The notes under the pieces were generated by a model, which worked only from the letters and a program-made list of their open reading frames with translations, was not told the origin of the DNA and did no database searches. 47,411 bases of DNA. Origin: Spirogloea muscicola (lineage: Eukaryota > Streptophyta > Zygnematophyceae > Spirogloeales > Spirogloeaceae). The stretch covers positions 279,854 to 327,264 of the forward strand of contig WELB01000097.1 in assembly GCA_009602725.1 (NCBI GenBank). The letters run 5' to 3'. Below are positions 1 through 10,100 of the stretch, piece after piece; within the stretch, counting starts at the first letter, position 1, and each line of letters begins with the position of its first letter. A program made the position numbers and the translations under genes.

Positions 1-420
1 TGCAAAACACGTAGACGATGCAGAGGGAAGCTCAGTACCCACGAGTGAGCACCATCAGGTCTGAGTAGCTCGCTGCAGGGAAAGAGGCACTCCGCCGAGA
101 CCCAGAGGCGGCGGCCATAGCACGGCCTGCTCGCGTGTGGACGGCGTGGGCAAGGGAGCGTTGAAGCGATACGGCCAGGCACATGCGGAAGACTTGTGCG
201 AGCGAACCGGCGGCGTTGAAGCCGGGCTCGCCTCTGGCAGACCCGGCCGCCAGTCAATGGCCTGGCGGCCAAGCCGCTGAATGAGATCCAGGCAGCGGCT
301 GCCGAAAGAGAGAAAAAAGCCAGCCCGAAAGCCCCGTGTACATCGAGAAGGGGCCAGGGGAAGTACAAAGGACAACGAGCACAAAAAAGAAACGAAGCAG
401 CCACGAAGCACTCAGTAGCC
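1..420 (-). mobile_element. decayed mobile-element tail, minus-strand copy 1
   Basis: Read on the minus strand this holds frame-shifted pieces of two blocks that recur across the window. One is FGSRxLDLIQRLGRQ near 245-300. The other is the C-terminal block with AQVFRMRLAV-like and LTRGY-stop-like segments near 40-230. The same DNA is found inverted at about 1975-2205 and directly at about 39815-39915, so it is a dispersed repeat. Frameshifts between blocks show it is not an active gene. It is inferred to be the 3' end of a retroelement-like ORF. The left end is cut by the window edge. Confidence 0.7.
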
Positions 421-890
421 CCTGCTAAGCAGCCTCAGGTCTGAGAGACTGGGTTCCTGGAAGCGGGTCCCCTGGCCAGAGCCAGAGGCAGCAGCGAGGG
501 CTCTGCCTGCACGAAGGTGCAGCGCGCGGGCCATAGACCTCTGCAGCGAGACGGCCAAGTGCATGCGGTACACCTGCGCTAGCGACCCTGCTGCATGGGA
601 GTCCACCGGCTCCCCATGGAAGCGGCGGACAATGGCGTGGCGTGAGAGCTGGTTGAGCAGCTCGAGTACATGCATGCATCGCCAGGGCCGCGAATTCAGC
701 ACCAACCGGGTGATCAGCATATTTTCGCTCCTTGCCCCGGGCTGCCAGGCCGACCGCGTGCCCTGCAAACGACGCCGATCTGGTGGGATTGGCGGAGTCG
801 ATGCAGTCAGCTGTCACCACATTGGCAATGATGCGGGGACCGCCGCCTGGCGGGATGCGACCAGGTCGGCGCGTCGTGTATGGGGCTGGC
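412..890 (-). mobile_element. decayed nuclease-like element C-terminus, minus-strand copy 2
   Basis: On the minus strand the segment encodes, in two frames, CIDSANPTRSASFAGHAVG, then KERKYADHPVGAEFAALAM, then GSLAQVYRMHLAVSLQRS, and ends in LLSRGY followed by a stop at 412. These blocks recur in the same order in at least seven other places here. The order (an acidic strand followed by a K-E-R-K-Y helix) resembles a PD-(D/E)XK restriction-endonuclease-like fold such as the one at the C-terminus of some non-LTR retrotransposons. That assignment is inference. The frame changes midway, so this is a pseudogene fragment. Confidence 0.7.
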
Positions 891-950
891 CGTCCGCGCC
901 CAGCTAAATGGAAATTCTTTTAAAAGAAAATTAAATATATATTTAAATAT

Positions 951-1262
951 TGAGGCCCAGAGGCGGCGGCCATAGCATCACGGCCTGCAGCTACGAAGGG
1001 GCCCGAAGATGCTATGTCAGGACGGGGGAGGGTGTCAATCTGGCCGCCTTTTTCCTTCGTAGCTTTTCGTGCTGGCTTTGCCAGCCCCTCTTCTATTCTT
1101 CACTAATGGGCGAGCACTTTCTTTCTTGGCGACGTCCGCCCGCTAGCCATTCAAACTTGCATCTACTGACTAGAGCTTACTGAGATTCCGCTTGCTGCTG
1201 TCTCAGTCCTTAGCACTCCGGCTCCTTCAGACCTTGTCCATTTTTTTGGGCTGGCCTCTCCC
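951..1262 (+). repeat. dispersed repeat copy A (direct partner at 2855-3173)
   Basis: Nearly the same sequence occurs in the same orientation at 2855-3173. Shared stretches include the CAGAGGCGGCGGCCATA start, the AGCTACGAAGGGGCCCGAAG segment, GGGCGAGCACTTTCTTTC, and the ending that leads into GGGCTGGCCTCTCCCAGC. It contains two of the window's CTGGC...GCCAG hairpins, near 1070-1090 and 1245-1262. It reads as the non-coding 3' tail of the mobile-element family. Confidence 0.75.
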
Positions 1263-1269
1263 AGCTCCC

Positions 1270-2171
1270 TTTCCCCCTGGCTGTGGACGTGCACGGGGCT
1301 CTCGAATCCCACTGGCTCCACCTGATGGCCAGGCTTGCACGGCGCGCTGTGTCCCGCAGGCGCGGTGAGCCGGCTGACTTCAACGCCGCTGGCTCGTGGG
1401 CTCAGGTATATTGTGGGCGTCACTCAACGCGAGTACGGTGCCCGTCACGTTGATCCTGGCCGCACATACGCTCCGTTACGCACACGGGGGCGAGCGGACC
1501 GCTTCCCACGACCTCCTGCGAGATGGTATGCAGGGGTGTTTTCGGAGGCTGGCTTTAAGGTCGCGGTGGAGAACTCCTCCATAATGCCCATCCAGCTGGG
1601 CGCGGCCAGCCCCATACACGACGCGCCGACCTGGTCGCCATCCCGCCCGGCGGCGGTCCCCGCATCATCGCTGATGTGGTGACAACTGACTGCATCGACT
1701 CCGCCAATCCCACCAGAGCGGCGTCGTTTGCAGGGCACGCGGTCGGGCCAGGCGGCCGTGGGCAAGGAGCGACTATATGCTGATCACCCGGTCGGAGATG
1801 AATTCGCGGCCCTGGCGATGGATGTACACGGGGCTTTCGGCAGCCGCTGGCTCGATCTCCTTCAGCGGCTTGCTCGCCAAACCATTGACCAACGGCCGGG
1901 TCTGCCAGGGGCGATGCCCCTGGCAGACCAGGCTTTGCCAGCCCCTCTTCTCTATGGGCGCGCACTTCTCTCGATGCCCGGCTTCAACGCCGCCGGTTTG
2001 CTCGCACAAGTCTTCCGCATGCGCCTGGCCGTATGGCTTCAACGCTCCCTTGCTCACGCCGTCCACACGCGAGCAGGCTGTGCTATGGCCGCCGCCTCTG
2101 GGTCTCGGCGGAGTGCCTCTTTCCCTGCAGCGAGCTACTCAGACCTGATGTTGCTCACTCGTGGGTACTGA
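1270..2171 (+). mobile_element. decayed nuclease-like element C-terminus, plus-strand copy
   Basis: This is the best plus-strand copy of the recurring element. In order it shows an orphan tail fragment (1325-1420), a DLLRDGM-like block near 1515, IMPIQLGA, ADLVAIPPGGGPRIIADVVT (near 1635-1690) and CIDSANPTR. Then follow KERLYADHPVGDEFAALAMD, FGSRWLDLLQRLARQ, LLAQVFRMRLAVWLQRS and a terminal LTRGY-stop at 2171. The frame changes at least twice and a short palindromic insertion (about 1908-1975) interrupts it. The GGGPRIIADVVT strand followed by K-E-R-x-Y suggests a PD-(D/E)XK nuclease fold, which is inference. The last 147 codons (1728-2171) remain open but are only the C-terminal part. Confidence 0.75.
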
Positions 2172-2325
2172 GCTTCCCTGCATCGTCTCTGTGTTCTGCA
2201 GTGTTTTGTAGTGTAGTCCTTCTTCCGGCTCCTCTTTCTTTGGCTTTGGACATTGTCCATTCTTTTTTGGGCTGGCTTTGCCAGCCCCTCTTCTCTGTGG
2301 GCGCGCACTTCTTCTTTTGAAAAGA
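2172..2325 (+). repeat. element 3' tail with perfect GGGCTGGC hairpin
   Basis: This follows directly after the LTRGY stop. It contains TTTGGACATTGTCCATTC (itself a GGACATTGTCC palindrome) and the perfect hairpin GGGCTGGCTTTGCCAGCCC at about 2269-2287, then the CTCTTCTC...GGGCGCGCACTTC module. The same string recurs at 2690-2850 and 18230-18315, and inverted twice in tandem at 39605-39790. It is inferred to be the 3' untranslated region of the element. Confidence 0.75.
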
Positions 2326-2329
2326 AATG

Positions 2330-2690
2330 ACAAAGCTTCGGGGCATCGCCCCTGGAGACCCGGCCGCCGGTCACTGGCCTGGCGGGCAAGCCGCTGAAGG
2401 AGATCCAGCCAGCGGCTGCCGAAAGCCCCGCGTGCATCCATCGCCACGGCCGCGAATTCATCACCAACCGGGTGATCAGCATATTTTCGCTCCTTGCCCC
2501 GGGCCGCCAAGCCGACCACGTGCCCTGAAAACGACGCCGATCTGGTGGGATTGGCGGAGTCGATGCAGTGAGTTGTCACCACATCGGCGATGATGCGGGG
2601 ACCGCCGCCTGGCGGAATGGCGACCAGGTCGGCGCGTCGTGCATGGGGCTGGCCGTCCGCGCCCAGCTGGATGGGCATTACTGATGTTGC
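2330..2690 (-). mobile_element. decayed nuclease-like element fragment, minus strand
   Basis: On the minus strand this is the cleanest nuclease block. It has MPIQLGADGQPHARRADLVA, then GGGPRIIADVVTTHCIDSAN, KERKYADHPVGDEFAAVAMD and FGSRWLDLLQRLARQ, and breaks off near 2370. It meets the plus-strand copy (1270-2325) tail-to-tail, making an inverted pair. The downstream part of the ORF reads into antisense tail DNA. Confidence 0.75.
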
Positions 2691-2850
2691 TCACTCGTGG
2701 GTACTGAGCTTCCCTCTGCATCGTCTGTGTCCTGCAGTGATTTGTAGTGTAGTCCTTTTTCCGGCTCCTCTTTCTTTGGCTTTGGACATTGTCCATTCTT
2801 TTTTGGGCTGGCTTTGCCAGCTCCTCTTTCCTATCGGCGCACTTCTCTCT
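2690..2850 (+). repeat. element 3' tail copy
   Basis: It repeats 2150-2325 with few changes: GCTCACTCGTGGGTACTGAG, then TTTGGACATTGTCCATTC, then GGGCTGGCTTTGCCAGCTCC at about 2805-2824. It lacks the coding part. It abuts the minus-strand nuclease fragment, so the junction near 2688 is a rearrangement or insertion breakpoint. Confidence 0.7.
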
Positions 2851-2854
2851 TATT

Positions 2855-3350
2855 GAGGCCCAGAGGCGGCGGCCATAACACGGCCTGCAGCTACGAAGGG
2901 GCCCGAAGATGCTGTCAGAACGGGGGAGGGTGTCAATCTGGCCGCGCTTTTCCTTTGTGGTTTTTCGGGCTGGCTCTGCCAGCCCCTCATTTTTTCTTCT
3001 CTATGGGCGAGCACTTTCTTTCTTGGCGACGTCTTTCCGCCTGCTAGCTATCAGACTTGCATCTACTGACTAGAGCTTACTGAGAGTCCGCTTGCTGCTG
3101 TCTCAGTCCTTAGCACTCCGGCTCCTTCAGACCTTGTCCATTCCCTTGGGCTGGCCTCTCCCAGCCACCAGTTAATCTGGCCGCGCTTGCTTTTCTTTCG
3201 TAGCTGCTTAGTTTCTTCTTGTGCTTGTACTTCTTAGTGCTTCCCCTGGCCCCTTCTCGTCCTTTGTTCATTGATTTTTGGGCTGGCTTTCTCCAGCCCC
3301 TATCCTCAATGGGCGAACCCTTCTTCTCCTCTGAAATACACCCTACACAG
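2855..3350 (+). repeat. dispersed repeat copy B with hairpin modules
   Basis: 2855-3173 is the direct partner of 951-1262. It continues with two further modules, CTTGGGCTGGCCTCTCCCAGCC near 3150-3172 and GGGCTGGCTTTCTCCAGCCC near 3280-3300. Each module has a short TTCG/TTGTCCATT lead and an imperfect palindrome. No coding potential is seen. Confidence 0.7.
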
Positions 3351-4055
3351 GGAGTATTGAGTGCCTAGTGGCCACTTGCGTGGCTGTGTGCTTTAGCGCT
3401 TTTCTGGCTAGAATTGGCCTCACTTTCCATGTCATGCGCACCGCGCGCCTTCTCTTTTCTGCCCTTCGAATTTCAAGTGCCTGCATGCACTGCACTCCAC
3501 TACAGTATTAGTCCGCGAGCATGGAGGGCAGCCCAACAAGCTTGCTGCGGCCCTAGCTTCAGTATCACCACGTTCTGACTTGCTGCGGAGCTGGTGTGGC
3601 ACGAGGAGGGTCACCTCATGGCGCGTCGACAGGGAGCTGGGGGGCATGGCGGTGGCGGTCCAGCTGGCGACATCATGGCCAGCCTAAGGGTAAGGGCCTT
3701 CAGCGCAGCCTCAACTGCGGCTGGCGCCAGGCACGACGCCCAGGCTGCTGTTGGTGTCGCTACCTGGCAACCCAGGCGACGGCGGGCGATGGACCAGGAC
3801 ACACAACTCTGGGCCCTGCACTACTTTTCCTCAGCATGCAGCTGGGGTCTGCAAGTCCCAGCCGCATATGTGTTCGCTGCTGCTTGGCGTTAGCCTGGCC
3901 TCAAGTTGCGGCAGCTCGAGCGAGCTCCTTAGCTGCTGACAATCTGAGGCGCTCGGCAGTCAGCTGCTCCGTATACATTGTGCAGAACGGGCAAGCTAGC
4001 AGTCAGACGAACACGAGCTGCAGCACCAAGTGCAAGTACTCGCTCAGTATGCAAG
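3351..4055. other. no gene recognised; short dispersed repeat copy
   Basis: No conserved ORF was recognised. A roughly 48-base segment at 3411-3458 (AATTGGCCTCACTTTC...ATGCGCACCG) recurs at 28638-28685, and inverted at about 40702-40750, so it is a small dispersed repeat. An open frame at 3596-4060 has no family resemblance and mixed composition. The rest may be promoter or leader DNA of the RST1-like gene. Confidence 0.5.
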
Positions 4056-4150
4056 CTTAGGGTTTTGCTCAGTATGCAGCTTAGGGTTTGAGATCCAGGG
4101 TTCAGGGTCTGGGAGATTAGGGTTTAAGATTAAAGAGCTTAGGGGTTTGG
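4056..4150 (+). repeat. degenerate TTTAGGG tract upstream of RST1-like start
   Basis: It contains several imperfect units (CTTAGGGTTTTG, CTTAGGGTTTGAG, CCAGGGTTCAGGG, ATTAGGGTTTAAG, CTTAGGGGTTTGG) ending about 30 bases before the ATG at 4179. The G-rich strand is on the sense strand of the downstream gene. It could lie in the leader or in a leader intron. Confidence 0.8.
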
Positions 4151-4178
4151 AATGCTGTGAAGCCCTGTCCAGCGGCTG

Positions 4179-7100
4179 ATGCGACTGGGTAAGGCCGTCC
4201 TCCGAGCGCAGGTTCCGCACACCGCAATGCAGCGCCGTGCGGTCGAGGCCTTCTTCCGCCAGGTGTCCCAGCGCCAGGCTTCAGCCGCTTCCCAGCACGA
4301 GGGCCTCTCAGAGCCGGACCTGGCTGCCATCAGGGTGTGCCTGATGCACAGCAGCCCCTCGGTGGTGGAGGAGGCCGTCAAGGGCCTGTGCCAATCGGCT
4401 GCTGCTAGCGCTGTGGCGCCTGCACAAGGTGATGAGCATGAGTCTCTATCACTTATATTGATGCTGCGCTGCCGTAATCGGTCGGCAAGCTGACTTCAGT
4501 CGCCATTGCTGTGATTTGCACAGACTGAGCCTTATGGGCATGGCCTGCATGAGCTGAAGCTCAGTAAAGAGCTCGTAGTAGTCTATTGCGCAACAAGATC
4601 AATATTTCAAAGAGTCTTTTGTTCCTGTGAGCTGCCACTAGCATCATAGCAGTAGGGGCAGGGCCATAGCCAGTATGAACATCAACTGTGACAGGTCTTA
4701 ATTTTATGCCATGACCATCACACCACGAAGCTAAGCACCTCTGCATCATCACACAATGACAAGTCCTCTGACTTTTTCCCAACAAGTGCCTCACCTCTAG
4801 CTCATTTGTTCTCTGCGGCCAGGCCTGCGGGAGGTGATTGCCGTGCTCAGCACCATCCCAGCAGAGGCTGCACCTGCCGTTGTTACCGGCATTGGTGCCC
4901 TGTACAAACTTCAGCTCAGTCAAAGCGCAAGCACTGGGGCAAGTCAGCGAGCCTATGCGGCACTGTCCCACCCATTCACAATGGTGGGCATCCTGCTTCA
5001 ATTCTGGCTTCAAAAGATCACCATGAGGTTGCTAGCAGTCATGTCAATATAGGCAGCCTCTGAATCATCTGAGGATGTCGCTGTTGATACCTTTCTCTGT
5101 GTCTTCCCATGCAAGAGCGTACATACATGTCCTCACAGTCAACAATGTGTTGCGTCTTGCTGACTACCATGGAGTTCTACAAGCTATTATCTCAGCTTGA
5201 CCCACAGATTGGTACTTCAACTGTTGTGGTTCTTAAATCAACCTTCTAATGTGCCAGTGGTGTCCTGCTTCTCTAAGGTTCTTAGATCACAAGAGGATGG
5301 GCACCTGGAGCTGCTTCGTCAGGTGGCCGCCCTTGTCCCAATGGGACCAAGCGCTTGCCTCGCACTTCGGCCCTTCTTCCTTTCTGCGCTGCTGGCGCCG
5401 ACGACTATCATGTCGCCTTCCGCCTCCTCGGTCTTCTTCGCCTCCTCCCTGCACTTGCTCCTGTGCCAGCTGGCGACCAGCTCAGAAGGCGCATCTGCTA
5501 ATTTGCTGCTCCAGACACTCATCCGGATCCTTCCTTTGTATGGAAATGGCAATCCCATTGTAAGTCCGCGTGACAGCATCCATTGCTTTTGGGTGTGTTC
5601 TGCAGCATATGCGAGCTGTATTTGGCGCTTCTGCACATTGTAGAAGGTGTAATGAGCAACATTGCTTCTACTTATTCGTAATTTTCCGCCCCATCAAAAC
5701 ACAATGTAATTGGCCAGCACTTGCTGTTGACCCTTGACAAGTTGGCATGACGCCCTGGGCAACTCATTGCAGGCGAGGGGACTCGTCATAGCTGCAGTAG
5801 ATGCAGTTGTTGATGCAATGGCTACTTTTCGAGATAGTGCACATGTTGTGGATGAGCTTCAGCCAGTACTCCTAGATATGGAGCAAGAGCTGCTATCATG
5901 CACGCTATTGAACCTGTGCCACGACTTCAGATCTCAGAAGGCTGCCACAGCTTCGCTGCTGGCCTGCACCGCGAGAAGCGTGAGCAAGCTGAGGCCGTCT
6001 TCCCAGGAGCCGTTACTGCTTACAGTAGTTGGGCTGCTGCTGACTACCGAGGAGGAGAGCGGAATGCTCAAGCTGCTGCGCCTCGTCAGCCATATGACGG
6101 GTACGTAACTATATGAGGATGCGCAGAAATGAGACATCTGTGTCTGCAATAAAGGAGACAGTGCAGGAAACAACGATGGTCCAGAGTCTCCACCTTCTGC
6201 TCATTTGCTCCAAATATTCAGCAAGGGTTGCAGTGAAGATTGTAGGTCCACCTATACTGTCAACCTCCTTGGCCTGCTCACTAACACTTTCTCAAAGAAG
6301 TCGCACATTGTAGTAGAACACCAAATTGAGGCCGACCTTGGACCTTCTTTTTGTCTCTCAAACGAAGCCGAGCATTTCCCTCGCCTCCATGCAGGGTCCT
6401 TGGCTCCCTTCCTCCGTGCAGCAGCGGTCTTCCCTAGCATCCAGGCGATGGCCCTCCCGTCACCTCACCTCCAAACAAGCGCCTCAGGACTTGTCAGACG
6501 CCTGGGCTTGCCACTCGGCGCTTCTTCGATCACACCTTGCAATAAGACACAGCCCAATGAACACAAGCACTTGCAGCACCTGTCGCACAGCACGCACCGA
6601 CTGTGCGAGTCTCTGCAGGGCCTGCTTGCCCGCCTCTGGCAGGGGGTACGTATGCACCTACACTCTGAGTAAGAGACTGTTAGCTTTGTGGTGTACTTCA
6701 GGTTTTGAAGGGTTTAGATTCCTGTTTGTGATTATCATTCCCTTGCTTCTCGTATCTCATATATGCACCTACGTGGACTGTGGTTGACACGCTTCATCCT
6801 CGGTCTACATGCACTGTGCAGCTCAATGCCCCACGTCCTAAAGTGCGCATGCCGTCTAGCTGCAGGTCCAGTGCAAGGCCTGGTGGGAGGAGAAAAACGT
6901 TCACACTGGATCACCTGCCGCAATGGAGGCACTAGGAAGGCGTGAGGTCAGAGATGGGAGAGCCAAGGGAAGCCACGCTGAGGCCTGGCTTAACCAACTG
7001 TCATCCTACCTCCGGGTTGCTAGAGAGCAGGCTGTAGCGGCTGCTGGCCGGAGGACAATCAGCTCCGGCGTCAATCTCCCGGCTGGTGAGGCTGCTTGCT

Positions 7101-10100
7101 ACCTCATGACACCAAGTATAACAGCTTCTTTGTTCCTAGAAGCATAGGGCTTTCAAATATGGCCAAGGCAGACTTGCATCGCTCATGAAGCCGCTAATTC
7201 ACACATTACGACACTAATTGACAGAAGCTTTGTCACTGTTAAATGCGACGCCCCGACGATATTGACCTCCGACATGGACTACAATCTGGCTCAGAACTTG
7301 TCAGTAAACGCTACTGCCTGCAGGTGTGGTCGAGTTGGCTTTGGTGCTGGTCACAGCCCTGGCTCTCCATCCCTTGGTGGCTGTGCAGTTGGCGGCAGCG
7401 AAGACCTTTGCAGCAATTGGTGCTGCAGAGCCCATGTGGGGCATCTCGCTCCTACCGCTCATCCTGTTTTGCCTAAGTATCACCTTGGGGAGCAGGCCAG
7501 AGCAGGAACATCCAAACGAGGGCGACACGGTGGACGTTGTTGCAGATGAGCGAAGACCCAAGATGCAGAAGAGCACCTTCTCACCCCCCTCACAGGTATC
7601 CTCCGTGCACACTCTGACTGAATGGCGTCATCAGACTTCACATGTGGGTTGTGAATCTATTAAGCACCCTGGTTTATGAATGCAAGCTACTTGCAATGGT
7701 GATATCTTAGTACATGTCATGCGGGGTGACCCAGAAGCTGCTAACCAGAAGTGGCTGCTGGCTCCACAGCTAGTCATGCTTGAGGCGCTACCAGCCACAG
7801 CAGGCCATCCAGCCACTGTTGGACCTACGCTGCGAGCAATACAGCAGTTCCTAGTCTCAAGCTCATGGTATGCTGATGAACACCAGCCTCCACTTATTAC
7901 CACAGCACAATGCCTAAACATGCTTTTAAGGTATAGTTGCGCCATAGGCGGCAGACCAGGTCGTAAATAGAGTGGCAAGGCGACTTAATGGTTGCCTAAT
8001 TGGGGGCACGGATCAATGAGTGACCTCCAGCAGAAGTGAGTTTAGATTGAGCTTAAGCTTTACGCTGAAGGACAGGTCAGGCTTGCCTGAAGTCTTCAGC
8101 ACCATCAATCGTGCCTCCTGACATGCATGACATGTGCTTCACCGTGAAACCCAGCACATTCTAGGATGCCGTTGCAGATTGTTGCTAGATCATGATTGAC
8201 GCCATGATCCTTGCGTCAGTGCGAAGCAGATCCAGCTGGAATATAGATCTGCCTGTCTTTGATGTTTGCTTGAGTCTAGTTCTTTGCTGTTTTCTCAGCA
8301 CTGCTGAATGCTTTTATGTGCTTATTTCAGTGCACGATTTATGACCAAGTCAATAATGTGCAGAGTGGCACTGCTACTCTCGAATATGTAGCATAACAGG
8401 CATTGATGTGGCATTGCAGGAAATTGATGGCAGTGGGTTTGAGGCTGCTCTGCAAAGCCTGGCAGCATAATGATCGCGTCTTCCTTGAACTGCGTGTATG
8501 TACTTAACGTCAGAAGGCAGGCCTGAATGGTGTAGTGGAGGATTAGGCGTTACATCATTGAGGCTCAGCTTCTATGGTCTAGTAACTGAGTAGCAAGCCC
8601 AGGGGAGTCATCTTCAATTGCAGCACTGCATCATCATACTCCCAATAGATCAACCTCGACATTCATGTCAAGGGAAGGGCAGCGCAAGCATTGGATGCCC
8701 AAGGGTAGACGAAGCAGGAGCGTAGTCACTCTCGTAGATAGGAAGTGAATGTAGTAATTGTCCAAATTCCGACTAAGAGCACCTATCAGCTCTACCACTT
8801 TCAATTCATAAACTGCAAGAGTTTGACATTGTGGATAATTGTCTGTTCTTAGAAAGCCTTGGAGGAAGCAGCTGGAGCCCCCGAACCGGCTGTTCAGCTG
8901 GCTGTTGCAAGCTGCATCTATGACATCTGCAACCACGATTCAGGGCGAGGGGTTGAAGTTGTCCTCCTGATCAAGGTCTTCGATCATACCATGTCTGGAC
9001 AAGCAACTTGATCTGTATAAGGCCCCTGCCCATCTGAAATTATGTATCTTTGATGCTGCTACTTCAGCTAAGACCCTCAGAAATAGTGAAACCAGCATTG
9101 GGCAGTCGCTTGCATTCGAGCATCCCTTCGACTCATACATGGTTAGGACTAGCTGATTGCAGGCGGGCCTGAAGTCCAAAGCTAATGCTATTCTGGCGCT
9201 GTCCCTACAAAGCATTGCGCTTCTGTGCCAGCAAGATGCCCTGGGTAAGCTGCTCTTTGAGCTCTTTAGCTGCTGCGTGCAGCTTACTGATCATCTTCTG
9301 CTCTCTGCCTCTTTGCATATGTACCTCATGTCAATCACCTCACACTTCAGCGGCTGTACTGCATGCCTGCTCACAGATTTCTACACGGCTTGGAAAGCTG
9401 TCTCCGCAGAGATGCCAATGGTTCCCCAGGAACCCTTTGTTGCTGCATGGTAAGTCTGTGTTCGTGGCCATGCAGACAAGGCAGATAAGTTTGTAATATT
9501 GGCACTAGCTTGAAAATTGTCATTGCAGATTGTGTTACTGTAGTTGCTGGCATTTCTCCATCTAGAGTGTAGCTGCACAGGGGTCCTTGTGAACGTCTCA
9601 ACAATACTTACAACTCAGGTTCTCTTTCTTCATCTGTCTGCAGCTACTGCAGCTTTTTGCGATTTGGCGCATTAGATTCGGCAGCCCATCCTAGTGTAGC
9701 AGGTAGCATAATGCAGGTCCTGTGGGCTCAGGTTCGCCATGACGAATCAAGCAAAGAAGTTTCGGCTGCTGCAGCATCGGCTTTAGCAGCCTACGAGGTG
9801 ATCAGCATGCATGTTGATCTGGTCATGTCCACATAACTGGAGCTTTGAGAGGATTGGATAGCAGTTGCGAGCTTTTATTGCTATCCTGAGTCACAGGTGA
9901 CCACATAAGTGTGAAAAGGACCACCAACTAGTGTGCATTTTGCCAATGCCTTGGCAGCTTGCAGGCCTGGAGGATGTCTTCCTCCTTCCCTTTGCAGAGG
10001 TCGTTGACGTCTGGCTTAGCGATAAGTGGCCATTGCCTCGTCCTGAGATTGAGAAATTGGTCGTCAAGTGCTTCCTGTATGACGACAGGTGATCTTGAAC

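Noticed and set aside
3596-4060. 154-codon open frame upstream of the RST1-like gene
   Set aside because: No homology recognised, mixed composition, and the RST1 N-terminus matches the family from the ATG at 4179. It may be leader DNA.
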